A stretch of 64,000 nucleotides of DNA from SW132 sp038150125 (GCF_038150125.1 NZ_JBBVMF010000018.1:46153-110152), one strand, 5' to 3'; counted from the stretch's first letter, positions 53,372 through 61,352 are shown. Translations and numbers: made by a program. Notes: generated from the letters alone by a model not told the origin.

Positions 53372-53408
53372 TTGTGCTATGTCCAAATACTGTTCTCTTA
53401 CAAATGCT

Positions 53409-53426
53409 TGTGATGAGATCATCACA
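53409..53426. repeat. Perfect 8-bp palindrome TGTGATGA-GA-TCATCACA
   Basis: Two 8-nt arms around GA, with outer partial symmetry (TTACAAA ... TTGTAA). CRP-like half-sites TGTGA/TCACA are present but 8 nt apart instead of 6. There is no gene start nearby on either strand, so a regulatory role is doubtful. Confidence 0.4.
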
Positions 53427-53540
53427 TACTTGTAATAAGTACAGAAGCCCATAAGGAACCTGTTATATGGAAAGACATTTCCATTCGATGTAGTAGATCT
53501 TTAGGGTGTCCTAATGTCGAACTCAGGAAAAAAATAGTAA

Positions 53541-53663
53541 TGCGGGGAGAGGGTATTTTTCCGAAAGAATCTTCCCAAGTAATCCCTTATGGGGCCTGCG
53601 ATGGAACCCATCAATACCCTTTCGGGGTTTACATCCACAGGATGTAAATTCCCTCTCCGTAAT
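53541..53663 (-). pseudogene. Most degenerate tRNA-Ser-like copy
   Basis: Reading the minus strand, a piece starting near CGGAGAGGGAA (53663) and ending CTCTCCCCGC keeps TATTGATGGG and AGGGTA-like segments of tRNA-Ser, with much inserted sequence. It is followed on its 5' side in + coordinates by the hairpin at 53671-53710. Probably an old tandem copy of tRNA-Ser plus terminator. Confidence 0.45.
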
Positions 53664-53670
53664 GCCAATA

Positions 53671-53710
53671 AAAAAAAGGCAATGCCCACTTACTGAACAG
53701 TGCCTTTTAA
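53671..53710 (-). terminator. Terminator-like hairpin of tRNA-Ser copy
   Basis: On the minus strand AAAAGGCACTG and CATTGCCTTTT pair across TTCAGTAAGTGGG, and T-runs follow. It is a relative of the terminator at 53826-53868 (shared TTCA-TAA-TTGG-like loop). Confidence 0.6.
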
Positions 53711-53722
53711 ATCAATCTTAAT

Positions 53723-53799
53723 GCGGAGAGAGAGAGAGAGGGATTCTTCCAAAAGAATCCCTTCGGGGGAACCCTTCGATACCCGTAGAGGGTATACTC
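53723..53799 (-). pseudogene. Degenerate 3' half of tRNA-Ser
   Basis: Shares GCGGAGAGAGAG-GGATTC ... GAACCCTTCGATACCC-GT-GAGGGTATACTC with tRNA-Ser (53884 onward), which spans the acceptor 3' strand, T-arm and long variable arm. A 22-nt insert splits the T-loop and the anticodon half is missing, so it is not functional. Confidence 0.7.
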
Positions 53800-53825
53800 A
53801 AATGAACTAAAATTTACTATGCCTA

Positions 53826-53868
53826 AGACAAAAAAAAAGCACCATCCAATTTATGAACGGTGCTTTTC
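53826..53868 (-). terminator. Terminator after tRNA-Ser
   Basis: On the minus strand AAAAGCACCGT pairs with ATGGTGCTTTT, followed by TTTTTTG. It begins 16 nt past the mature 3' end of tRNA-Ser. Confidence 0.85.
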
Positions 53869-53883
53869 AAGTCAATTTTGTTG

Positions 53884-53972
53884 CGGAGAGAGAGGGATTC
53901 GAACCCTCGATACCCCGTTGAGGGTATACTCCCTTAGCAGGGGAGCGCTTTCGACCACTCAGCCATCTCTCC
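53884..53972 (-). tRNA. tRNA-Ser(GCT)
   Basis: 89 nt with a long variable arm, as in class II tRNAs. Acceptor GGAGAGA pairs with TCTCTCC, discriminator G. Anticodon loop CTGCTAA gives GCT. T-arm AGGGTTCGAATCCCT. Two degenerate partial copies of its 3' half and terminator follow in tandem. Confidence 0.96.
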
Positions 53973-54149
53973 GTGTGGTCAAAACAGGTTGTGCCTGATT
54001 TGAAGAGCATCAAATATAGGAAGCTTTTAGATGCCTTTGCAACCCTGATTTTGATAAAGTTTCAGAATGAATGGATTCGGCATTTTTGATTGTCAATAGC
54101 AGATAATACATAAACTAATGTGGTATCAATAGTAATCTCTCTGAAGTGA

Positions 54150-54224
54150 GTCATCGGATGAGTCAGTCAAAATTCAAATGTTGATCTGATATGTCCCGGC
54201 TTTTAGAAAAACTCATCCGATGAC
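54150..54224. repeat. Inverted 14-mers after hpt
   Basis: GTCATCGGATGAGT (54150-54163) and ACTCATCCGATGAC (54211-54224) are exact reverse complements, 47 nt apart. They are the same 14-mers that make up the hairpin at 4633-4665. The right arm lies 9 nt from the hpt stop, so the element may end that transcript. Confidence 0.8.
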
Positions 54225-54233
54225 AATACACCA

Positions 54234-54788
54234 TTACTCTTCAAGAATATAGATCTGACCCAGGTTTCGGCCTTCCTGGGCATAATCGAGTCCGTAGCCA
54301 AGAACAAAGAGGTTGGCAATTTTAAAGCCTACGTATTTCAGCTCAACCTCGTGATGTGTGGCTTCTGTCTTATGAAGCAGCGTGGCAGCTGAGAGTGAGG
54401 CGGGGCCAAACTGCTTCAGCTTTTTAAAGAGGTAGTTCATTGATAGCCCGGTATCCACGATATCTTCCACTAAAATGACGTGGCGACCTTTAATGTTGGC
54501 ATCGATATTTTTGAGATCTGTAACGTTTCCTGACGATACCTTTTCGTCACCGTAGCTGCTTAGTTTCAGAAAATCGACCTCGCAGGGTATGGTTACATAT
54601 CGCATCAAATCAGACAGAAAGACAAAAGCTCCGTTTAGCACTCCTATAAAAATGGGCTTTTTATCTTTATAGTCCAGGCTGATTTGGTCTCCCAGTGCTT
54701 TTAACCGCTGCTGGATCTCTTCCTGGGTTAGATAGATCCGAAATTGTTCGCCGTTTATATTTACTTTTTCGGGAAGATATTGATCCAT
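54234..54788 (-). CDS. hpt: Hypoxanthine phosphoribosyltransferase
   Basis: Purine salvage: converts hypoxanthine (and often guanine) with PRPP to IMP or GMP. 184 residues. PRPP motif VILVEDIVDTGLSM, the flexible loop region DFLKLSSYGD and the C-terminal base-binding GLDYAQEGRNLGQIYIL are all present. It starts directly at the tilS stop, giving the widespread tilS-hpt order. With guaD at 2827 it links to purine handling but lies far away. Confidence 0.95.
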   Translation of the reverse strand: MDQYLPEKVNINGEQFRIYLTQEEIQQRLKALGDQISLDYKDKKPIFIGVLNGAFVFLSDLMRYVTIPCEVDFLKLSSYGDEKVSSGNVTDLKNIDANIKGRHVILVEDIVDTGLSMNYLFKKLKQFGPASLSAATLLHKTEATHHEVELKYVGFKIANLFVLGYGLDYAQEGRNLGQIYILEE

Positions 54789-56168
54789 TTAAACGTCGGT
54801 ATCGATTAGTAGTATCTGATTTGTAGCTTTTGTGCACTTAAACTGCTCTGATATCACCCCAATCTGTCGCCGTGATGTGAGGTGCGGAAATATAACGGCA
54901 CAAATTATTCCATCAAAAGATTCTATCAAATAGGTATGGTTTTTTTGAACCGTTGAAATTTTTTTATCGGTGAGCAGATCAGCCACTTGTTTATGGCCAT
55001 CCATCCCGAGAGGCTGAATCCGGTCACCATCACGCCATGGCCTGAGTGTGAGTGGCCAGTCTAACAGGGCGGCATCAAGCTGCAAACAATTCGGTTTAAT
55101 TTCGCCTTTCCACGGAAGTAGCTTTATTTGAATGGAATTCTCCCGGGATATTAACGGTAAATCTTCCGCCCTGATGGTGATCGTATGTGGCATATGCTCT
55201 TCTTCATCTATAACCAGGCAAAACTCATCCCGATTTCGAACGAGCCTGAGCTTTTCTCCAAATTGTAGAAATCCGCCTGTTTGCAAGTTATCCAACGCAT
55301 TTGTTTGATGGAGCTCACCGACTGAAATTTTTACATTTTGTGCATTTTTTTCGATAAAGCGGTGAATTATAGGCGGCCATAGATCTTTAGGGAGAGCGAG
55401 CAAAGCGTCACGATCAATTTTCATCGGCTCCTGTTCAACCTGGCGGAGCAGAGCCTCTGCCATTAAACTGAATTGATTCGCTTTTTCCGGAATTCGCAGA
55501 AGATTTGTTTTCCAGCCCGGAATCAATTTATCCAGTCGCGGAGAAACTTCATTTCGAATAAGGTTTCTGGCGTAGGCAGATGTTTGATTGGTCCTGTCTT
55601 TGCGAAACGGGACGTGCTGAGCTTTAGCAAACTCAAGAATCTCTTTTTTGGTCACGTCGAGAAGCGGCCGGAAAAGTTCATCATCCACGATGCTCATTCC
55701 GCTCCATGCCCCGGGAGCGGCTCCGCGCAGAATTTTCTGTAATATTGTTTCAACCTGGTCATCCCTATGGTGAGCTGTTATAATAAACCCGGCATCCAGT
55801 TCATGTTTCAGATCACGAAACATAGTGTAGCGAAGATCTCGTGCCCAAAGCTGAGTATTTGATTCCTCTACTTTAACCGGATCAAACCGGGCCGTGATGC
55901 AGTCGAACCCCCACATGGCAGATATCTCTTCTACAAGCTCCATATCTTTATCTGATTCTTCACCCCGGAGCTGGTAGTTACAGTGAGCCACTGTACAGTT
56001 TACATCAAACCGGTGGAGCAGGTAGAGAAGCACCATAGAGTCTACGCCGCCACTTACGCCACAAATAAACATGGAAGAGTCGTGTTGCTCAACTGTTGAG
56101 AGCGCTTGGCGAAATGCCTTAACGATCTGGAAAGACTCGAATCTGTTCATAGGAGAAGGTATGCACAT
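54789..56168 (-). CDS. tilS: tRNA(Ile)-lysidine synthase
   Basis: Modifies C34 of tRNA-Ile(CAU) to lysidine so that it reads AUA. 459 residues. ATP-pyrophosphatase P-loop CGVSGGVDSMVLLYLL (about residues 37-52), then NYQLRGEESDKD, the TilS signature AHHRDDQVETILQKILRGA, and C-terminal TilS substrate-binding domains (LTLRPWRDGDRIQPLGMDG; DLLTDKKI). The ATG at 56168 has AAGGA 4 nt upstream; a second start (MNRFES) six codons on is also possible. The gene overlaps the end of birA by 50 bp. Confidence 0.94.
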   Translation of the reverse strand: MCIPSPMNRFESFQIVKAFRQALSTVEQHDSSMFICGVSGGVDSMVLLYLLHRFDVNCTVAHCNYQLRGEESDKDMELVEEISAMWGFDCITARFDPVKVEESNTQLWARDLRYTMFRDLKHELDAGFIITAHHRDDQVETILQKILRGAAPGAWSGMSIVDDELFRPLLDVTKKEILEFAKAQHVPFRKDRTNQTSAYARNLIRNEVSPRLDKLIPGWKTNLLRIPEKANQFSLMAEALLRQVEQEPMKIDRDALLALPKDLWPPIIHRFIEKNAQNVKISVGELHQTNALDNLQTGGFLQFGEKLRLVRNRDEFCLVIDEEEHMPHTITIRAEDLPLISRENSIQIKLLPWKGEIKPNCLQLDAALLDWPLTLRPWRDGDRIQPLGMDGHKQVADLLTDKKISTVQKNHTYLIESFDGIICAVIFPHLTSRRQIGVISEQFKCTKATNQILLIDTDV

Positions 56169-56910
56169 TCAATCCTTCATTCAACATCACACACTCCCCT
56201 TTATCGTTCATCCCCAGAAATTTGTACTTTTTGTCCTGAGCCTCATCATTAATCGTAACGTTTACCCACTGGCCAAACCCGTCGAGTCGCTCATTCACAT
56301 CCTTACAAAGTTCTGTATCCCGGTGATGCCATCGGGTGTAGAGATGTTCGATTTCACTCAATATTGCACAAAGTGTATTCTCTCGTAAAACAGGGGTGCC
56401 TTTTTCAAGTGCCATGGATGTTGCCTCCACCGCAACAGCATCCCCGAATTTTTTTTGATTTACGTTCAGGCCAATCCCAACAAGGACACGCTCCGGGCTG
56501 CGACCTAAGAACACTGATTCTGTTAATATCCCGGCGACCTTTTTGTCATCAATCAACAGATCATTCGGCCACTTTATTTTACACTGTTCAATACCTGCCC
56601 GGTCTATAGCACGAGCCACTCCAAGTGCGCAACAGAGTGTCAGCAGCGGCAGGCGATCTCCCGAACCGGGCTTGAAAGCAATTGTAAACGTTAAGTTTTT
56701 GCCTTTCTCAGACTTCCACGCACGCTGATACTGCCCTCTGCCCTGAGTTTGATGATCTGCAACACAGACGGTCCCATGCTCGAACTCATCTTCATCCGCA
56801 GATTTTAACAGGCTGTTTGTTGATTCAACTGACTCCTTATAGATCAAATCGGCTCCAAGCCAGCTCGTATTCAGGTTCGACCTGTAGAGATTACAATTGA
56901 AGGATTCCAT
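56119..56910 (-). CDS. birA: Biotin-[acetyl-CoA-carboxylase] ligase
   Basis: Attaches biotin to the carrier lysine of carboxylases such as the one using pccB. 263 residues, a short ligase without the N-terminal HTH, so it should not repress biotin genes. Motifs: ADHQTQGRGQYQRAWKSEKG (GRGR-like loop; here GRGQ), IKWPNDLLIDDKKVAGIL, GIGLNVNQ. The C-terminal SH3-like cap is present (GQWVNVTINDEAQ). It overlaps tilS by 50 bp in a birA-tilS-hpt string. Confidence 0.93.
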   Translation of the reverse strand: MESFNCNLYRSNLNTSWLGADLIYKESVESTNSLLKSADEDEFEHGTVCVADHQTQGRGQYQRAWKSEKGKNLTFTIAFKPGSGDRLPLLTLCCALGVARAIDRAGIEQCKIKWPNDLLIDDKKVAGILTESVFLGRSPERVLVGIGLNVNQKKFGDAVAVEATSMALEKGTPVLRENTLCAILSEIEHLYTRWHHRDTELCKDVNERLDGFGQWVNVTINDEAQDKKYKFLGMNDKGECVMLNEGLNVHTFSYEQIRVFPDR

Positions 56911-56986
56911 TATAGCTGGTTTGGATATTTGATTTGATATCTGGTCTTAAAAAATGTTATCGATTATTTGAGTCGCAAACGTATCG

Positions 56987-58738
56987 TTACGTATGATGCA
57001 GCTCAAGCTTTTTCTGCCACTCACTAAAAATCAAATTCACATCCGAAAACGTTCGAGCATTCAACACCTGCGTTGATTTCTCTTTAAATTCAGCAAGCGA
57101 ATGGGTGCACAACATCTCTTTTACGGCCGGAATGGAGTTCGTGGTCATACTTAAATCGCTGATGCCCATCCCCAGAAAGCAAGCTGCGTACAACGGGTTA
57201 GAAGCCATTTCCCCACAAACCGAAATGGGTATTCCGGCTTCCTTAGAGGCGTTTACCACAAACTGAATCATTCGCCAGATTGACGGATGTGACGGCTGAT
57301 ATAGAGACGAAATTTTACCGTTTCCCCTGTCCACAGCCAGCATGTATTGTGTGAGGTCGTTTGTGCCAATGCTAAAAAAGTCGACCTCTTCGGCCGCTTC
57401 TTTCGCCATCATTGCAATTCCGGGAACCTCAATCATGATTCCAAACGGAATATCCGAATCAAATTCAACGCCAGAATCCCGTAGCTCGTCTTTCACGTCT
57501 TCCAGGATATCTTTTGCCTTCTCAATTTGCTGCATGTGAGATATCATCGGCACAAGAATTTTTATCTTCCCTCTGTATTCTGCAGACACACGAAGGATAG
57601 CCTCATACTGCTGACGAAGGAGATCTGGTTTATCGAGAAGCATCCGTATACCTCTCCACCCGAGGAACGGGTTATGTTCTACCTCATGATTTTCCGGCAG
57701 CTTATCACCGCCGGCATCAAAAAGCCGAATGATGACCGGATCTTCCCCTGATGCTTCTGCAACCTGGCGGTAGAAATCGATTTGCGTTTGCACGTCGAAA
57801 CCGCCTGACTCAAACAAGATTGTTTCGGTCCGCAGCAACCCAATACCACGTGCTCCATGTGTTTTAATCCGGGGTAATTCACTTATAAACTCAACATTTC
57901 CACGAATTGTAAACGAACAGCCACATTCGGTTTCATCGGGTTCAGACGCCCATTGAAGAGCAATTCCTTCTTTTCTGAGCTTTTCCTGTTTGTATAATTC
58001 CACCTCCTCCTTCAGCCGGTCAGTGGGCTCGAAAAGAACCGATCCTACATCGCCATCAATCATGACAAATTCGAAATCTTCAGGACGCATTCGTTTCCAA
58101 TCAACGCCAATCACGCAGGGTATGCCAAGAGAATGGGCAAGAATAACAACATGTGATGTCAGCCCTCCTTTTTCTGTCACTATTCCGGCGAGATTAAACC
58201 GGCTGAGCTTTATCATTTCAGTGGGAGAAAGTTCTTCAGCAAAAATAACGCCGTTATCTGCATGAATATAATCAGGCTGCTTATTGCGGACCGTATCAAT
58301 CAATTGATCTCTGATGGATACAACATCAATTGTTCGGTCTTTCAGCCAGTTTGCTTCCGTATTTTCCAGGAGCTGAATGTATTCATTGAATGAGGAAAAA
58401 ATGGCGTAAACAGCCTTAAATTTCTGATCCTGAATTTTCCCAAGTATCGATTTTTTAAGTTCTGGATCACGCAAAAGCTGAACCTGGCTTTCCATTACGT
58501 CCGCAACGTCTTCCTCATTATTAATCTTTTTCAGCCCTTCAAATTCTTTAACGAGCTCGTCCAGCGCTTTTTCAATTAGCTCTACTTCATCATCAATTCT
58601 ATCTTCATTGACCTTTTCAGGCTTTACTATCTTTTTTTCCGTATTGATGATAACCGGACGACCCACACCGCGCCCTCCCGCTCCCGGTGTACCCAACAAC
58701 GTTCTGTCCTTCAGGTCTTGTTCTGTGGTGGTGCTCAT
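56987..58738 (-). CDS. ptsI: PTS enzyme I (PEP-protein phosphotransferase)
   Basis: A 583-residue enzyme I that passes phosphate from PEP to HPr. N-terminal HPr-binding part, swivelling His domain with phospho-His in GGLTSHVVILAHSLGIPCVIG (short motif TSHVVI), a GIGLLRTETI linker, and PEP-binding TIM barrel (GWRGIRMLL, MIEVPGIA, FSIGTNDLTQYMLAVDR, CGEMAS with the catalytic Cys). The N-terminal 25 residues (STTTEQDLKDRTLLGTPG) exceed the usual lead. It follows ptsH with a 4-bp overlap. No EII permease lies nearby. Confidence 0.95.
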   Translation of the reverse strand: MSTTTEQDLKDRTLLGTPGAGGRGVGRPVIINTEKKIVKPEKVNEDRIDDEVELIEKALDELVKEFEGLKKINNEEDVADVMESQVQLLRDPELKKSILGKIQDQKFKAVYAIFSSFNEYIQLLENTEANWLKDRTIDVVSIRDQLIDTVRNKQPDYIHADNGVIFAEELSPTEMIKLSRFNLAGIVTEKGGLTSHVVILAHSLGIPCVIGVDWKRMRPEDFEFVMIDGDVGSVLFEPTDRLKEEVELYKQEKLRKEGIALQWASEPDETECGCSFTIRGNVEFISELPRIKTHGARGIGLLRTETILFESGGFDVQTQIDFYRQVAEASGEDPVIIRLFDAGGDKLPENHEVEHNPFLGWRGIRMLLDKPDLLRQQYEAILRVSAEYRGKIKILVPMISHMQQIEKAKDILEDVKDELRDSGVEFDSDIPFGIMIEVPGIAMMAKEAAEEVDFFSIGTNDLTQYMLAVDRGNGKISSLYQPSHPSIWRMIQFVVNASKEAGIPISVCGEMASNPLYAACFLGMGISDLSMTTNSIPAVKEMLCTHSLAEFKEKSTQVLNARTFSDVNLIFSEWQKKLELHHT

Positions 58739-59001
58739 TCCTGTTTGAACTTATTTTCAAATAGTTTTATCAGTGCTTCAATCGCTTCATCTTCATCCGG
58801 GCCTTCCACGATCAGCTCCATTTCCGACCCTTGTTCTGCAGCAAGCGTCATTAAGCCAAGAATACTCTTTCCATTGATACGATATCCGTACATTTCGATC
58901 TGCAGGTCAGATTTAAACCCTGAAGCGGTTTTCACCAATACTGATGACGGCCGCGCATGCAGGCCCGACTCATTCAGTACCGTTACTTTTTTCTTTCTCA
59001 T
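58735..59001 (-). CDS. ptsH: PTS phosphocarrier HPr
   Basis: An 88-residue carrier. Phospho-His15 in ESGLHARPSS, and a regulatory Ser46 region NGKSILGLMTLAA that HPr kinase could phosphorylate. The C-terminal tail (EGPDEDEAIEALIKLFENK) is acidic as usual. Its stop overlaps the ptsI ATG (ATGA-type), so the two are co-translated. Without sugar-specific EII genes here it may act mainly in regulation or feed an unlinked permease such as a mannose-type EIIA. Confidence 0.95.
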   Translation of the reverse strand: MRKKKVTVLNESGLHARPSSVLVKTASGFKSDLQIEMYGYRINGKSILGLMTLAAEQGSEMELIVEGPDEDEAIEALIKLFENKFKQE

Positions 59002-59192
59002 CCGATGCTTCTACTGTTTAATTTCAATTATCTTTTATTTGTTTCCAAATGAACATTATCTCTCTCAGCCGCGGTCCGTCAATTCATTTACTGGCCTAAA
59101 ATAACTAATTAATCATGGAATAGAACATCTTTAACTTTTATTGATCTGTTTTTTCTTTAATAGTCTATTTCATTGCCGCTTAATGAGTTGAA

Positions 59193-60521
59193 TCAGCTCC
59201 GGTTTACAAAATGAGTGTTTCCCTTCACGCTTTCGTGAACCGCTGCTTTACAGACGGTATCGGGACCATAACAGTTGTTGAGGCAGTCGGTAGCCCGGTA
59301 GAGATGTCGAACCTGTTCCTTTTCCTGGAAAAAGATTTCGAGCTGCTCCGTCTGCTGCATCTCAATAGTATGCATACCAACACCCCGGATTTTGATCCCT
59401 TTTTTTAACGCACTTTTCACAATATACATCGCCTCATCAAGGCAGCTCTGCAGCACATAATCATCGAGATTGGTAAAGCCGGGCGTGTTGAACGCAAATG
59501 AGCGTCCCTCCCAGTGTGCCTCCTGGAAACGGATGTGACATCCCCAGCGCCGGGCTTTGCGCCGGTAGCCGCGCATGCGGTAGCACACCTTACGCACCGC
59601 TTTTACGATTTCGCCTTTTACCGCATCGGGATCATCCGTCCAGTCGGAGAACGTGTGCATGTAGCTGACTTCATCGGGCACGTGATCGTCATTCTGCAGC
59701 ACTTTGGCGCGGTCGCGTCCGGTCACGGTTTCCCAGAACAGCTGCCCCTGCATTTCGCCAAACAGCTTTTGAAACGGCACTTTTCCCTGTTTCACCGCAT
59801 CAGCAATCGTCAGTATTCCATATTTCTTAAGATGTTCATAGCGCCGGCGGCCGATTCCCCACACCTCGTCCACGGGAAGCGGGTAAAGATACTGGGCTGC
59901 GTCATCGGAACTCATAATCAGCAGTTCGCCATCCGGTTTTCTCAGGTCTGATGCGAGCTTCGACCAGGTTTTGCTAGTAGCTACTCCCACGGAGCAGACC
60001 AATCCCAGGTGTTCATAAATTGCTTTCTTCAGCCGCTTTACAAACGACAGGATCTCCCCTCTCCCCTTTTTCCTCAGAAACGTGATATCCATGAAATACT
60101 CATCCATCGAATATTTCTCCACATCCGGCGAGAAGTGGTCCATAATTTCCCGGAGCTGCCGGCTGATTCCCTTGTACTTATCGTAGTCGATCTGCATGAA
60201 CACCAGGTAGGGGCAAATCTGGGAGGCCTCAAACGCGCTCATCGCCGTTTTGATGCCGAGAGCGCGCGCTTCGTAACTAGCCGTTGCCACAATGCCCCGT
60301 GCAATGCCATTGGGTTTTCGCCAGCCGCCCATCGCCAGCGGAAGTCCATAAAGATTGTAGGCCCGTTGCTCCACCTGTGCGTAAAAACAGTTCATATCCA
60401 GGTGCAGGTATAGCCGCCTCTTCATGCTCACATGCTGATGCTCCTTGGCTACCGTGCTGTAGAGCGTGATGCGGTGCACATCCTGCTCGAGATCGTAATC
60501 TGAATATTTTTCCGGGTCCAT
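59193..60521 (-). CDS. Y-family DNA polymerase (DinB-like)
   Basis: A 442-residue translesion polymerase. Catalytic carboxylates are in YLHLDMNCFYAQVEQRA (first Asp) and EKYSMDEYFMDI (Asp-Glu). Steric-gate region, GVATSKTWSKLASDLRKP (little-finger entry) and the HhH WGIGRRRYEHLKKYGI follow. DinB proteins usually start at the equivalent of MKRRLYLHLD (ATG at 60428); the 31-residue lead from 60521 is atypical. No beta-clamp motif is obvious in the last 40 residues. A dyad lies directly before the longer start (60526-60558). Confidence 0.9.
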   Translation of the reverse strand: MDPEKYSDYDLEQDVHRITLYSTVAKEHQHVSMKRRLYLHLDMNCFYAQVEQRAYNLYGLPLAMGGWRKPNGIARGIVATASYEARALGIKTAMSAFEASQICPYLVFMQIDYDKYKGISRQLREIMDHFSPDVEKYSMDEYFMDITFLRKKGRGEILSFVKRLKKAIYEHLGLVCSVGVATSKTWSKLASDLRKPDGELLIMSSDDAAQYLYPLPVDEVWGIGRRRYEHLKKYGILTIADAVKQGKVPFQKLFGEMQGQLFWETVTGRDRAKVLQNDDHVPDEVSYMHTFSDWTDDPDAVKGEIVKAVRKVCYRMRGYRRKARRWGCHIRFQEAHWEGRSFAFNTPGFTNLDDYVLQSCLDEAMYIVKSALKKGIKIRGVGMHTIEMQQTEQLEIFFQEKEQVRHLYRATDCLNNCYGPDTVCKAAVHESVKGNTHFVNRS

Positions 60522-60525
60522 GCGT

Positions 60526-60558
60526 GTATGATATCAAATTATTACACATATATCATAC
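60526..60558. promoter_or_regulatory. Dyad upstream of Y-family polymerase gene
   Basis: GTATGATAT (60526-60534) and ATATCATAC (60550-60558) are exact inverted repeats 15 nt apart, 4 nt before the longer start codon at 60521. If translation begins at 60428, the dyad would lie about 100 bp upstream, a fitting place for a repressor such as an SOS regulator. No match to a known LexA box is claimed. Confidence 0.45.
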
Positions 60559-60595
60559 ATATATTTTATGAGTGGGTTTTGATCCCTTTTAAATT

Positions 60596-60616
60596 CCAAG
60601 GGTTCGAAACCCTTGG
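60596..60616. repeat. REP-like palindrome after transposase gene
   Basis: CCAAGGGTT-CGA-AACCCTTGG, a perfect 9-bp stem 14 nt past the transposase stop. Together with the AAACCT-AGGTTT hairpins at 61353 and 61394 it brackets the Y1 transposase. Confidence 0.75.
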
Positions 60617-60630
60617 AGGATTGATAAGGC

Positions 60631-61251
60631 TTATCGCTCAAACAATGCAATAGCCTTTTCCATAACGATCTCCCGATGAACCCTCAAAAATTTATCCCGG
60701 CCACCAAACCAACACAGCCCCTCTTCTCTCCTAACTTTCGTAATCTTCTGCTGCAAGTACGCATGCCAGGAGCTGTACGGCCACTCTCCGGGCTGAGAAG
60801 CAAATCCATGATGAACCGGGTTGTTGTGGATATATGCGATGAGGGTGCCAAAGTAATTGTCAGAGTTGATGAGTTTGCGGTTGAACGGCCTTTCGAAAAG
60901 TGATCCTCTGCGATCATAAAGCTTATTGTAAGCTTTCGCATAGGCGTTGAAAAGATTACTAAATTGCTTCGAAACGAGACCTGACAGGTTTTCAAAACCT
61001 GTCAGGTCTTTGCCTTTGAATGATTTGCGTATTTCATTCTCCCTTTTAACCCTTACCATCACATGCAGATGGTTCGGCATCAGGCAGTACGCATACGTTT
61101 CGGCTACCGGTTCAATATGGTAGCTGTATTTTTCTAAGAAGTATGTGTAGTTCTGATTTTCAAGGAACAGGTTTTCGCAGCCGTTTGCGTGCGTCCAGAT
61201 ATGGTACATCTGACCGGTTTCGAGTGGTATTCTATTTTGCGCCATTAGCAT
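60631..61251 (-). CDS. Y1 (IS200/RAYT-type) transposase with in-frame palindrome
   Basis: About 206 residues from MLMAQNRIPL (61251); the frame can extend to 61323, but the extra 24 residues (ending TPWRVSKKLG) lie on a repeat-like stretch. HUH motif YCLMPNHLHVMVRV, and the later IAYIHNNPVHHGF carries the helix with the putative nucleophile Tyr; RRGSLFERPFNRKLI is the RAYT-type core. RAYTs are single-copy and move REP hairpins. Uniquely here, KDLTGFENLSGL is encoded by a perfect 33-nt palindrome (60977-61009). Flanking hairpins at 60596 and 61353-61408 fit REP substrates. Confidence 0.88.
   Translation of the reverse strand: MLMAQNRIPLETGQMYHIWTHANGCENLFLENQNYTYFLEKYSYHIEPVAETYAYCLMPNHLHVMVRVKRENEIRKSFKGKDLTGFENLSGLVSKQFSNLFNAYAKAYNKLYDRRGSLFERPFNRKLINSDNYFGTLIAYIHNNPVHHGFASQPGEWPYSSWHAYLQQKITKVRREEGLCWFGGRDKFLRVHREIVMEKAIALFER
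60977..61009. repeat. 33-nt perfect palindrome inside the transposase gene
   Basis: AGACCTGACAGGTTTT (60977-60992), C, then AAAACCTGTCAGGTCT (60994-61009), 16-nt exact arms. It is a whole number of codons (11) and preserves the frame, encoding DLTGFENLSGL-like residues in a variable loop between the HUH strand and the RAYT core. It looks like a REP-type element inserted into coding sequence. Confidence 0.95.
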
Positions 61252-61270
61252 TCCTAATTTTTTAGATACC

Positions 61271-61295
61271 CTCCAAGGGGTCGCAACTCTCGGAG
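61271..61295. repeat. Imperfect hairpin at transposase 5' end
   Basis: CTCCAAGGG and CTCTCGGAG pair at seven of nine positions. It lies upstream of the preferred start at 61251, so the longer frame would translate it as TPRVATPWRV. It is probably part of the REP-like surroundings and not coding. Confidence 0.45.
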
Positions 61296-61352
61296 TGTTT
61301 TGAATATGATCCAAAAACTCCATTTTCCTTACACGTCTTCAAAAAAGCACCG

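Noticed and set aside
53409..53426. CRP-binding site
   Set aside because: Half-sites TGTGA/TCACA are 8 nt apart, not 6, and there is no promoter of a gene nearby.
53723..53799. A second functional tRNA-Ser
   Set aside because: The T-loop is split by an insert and the anticodon half is missing.
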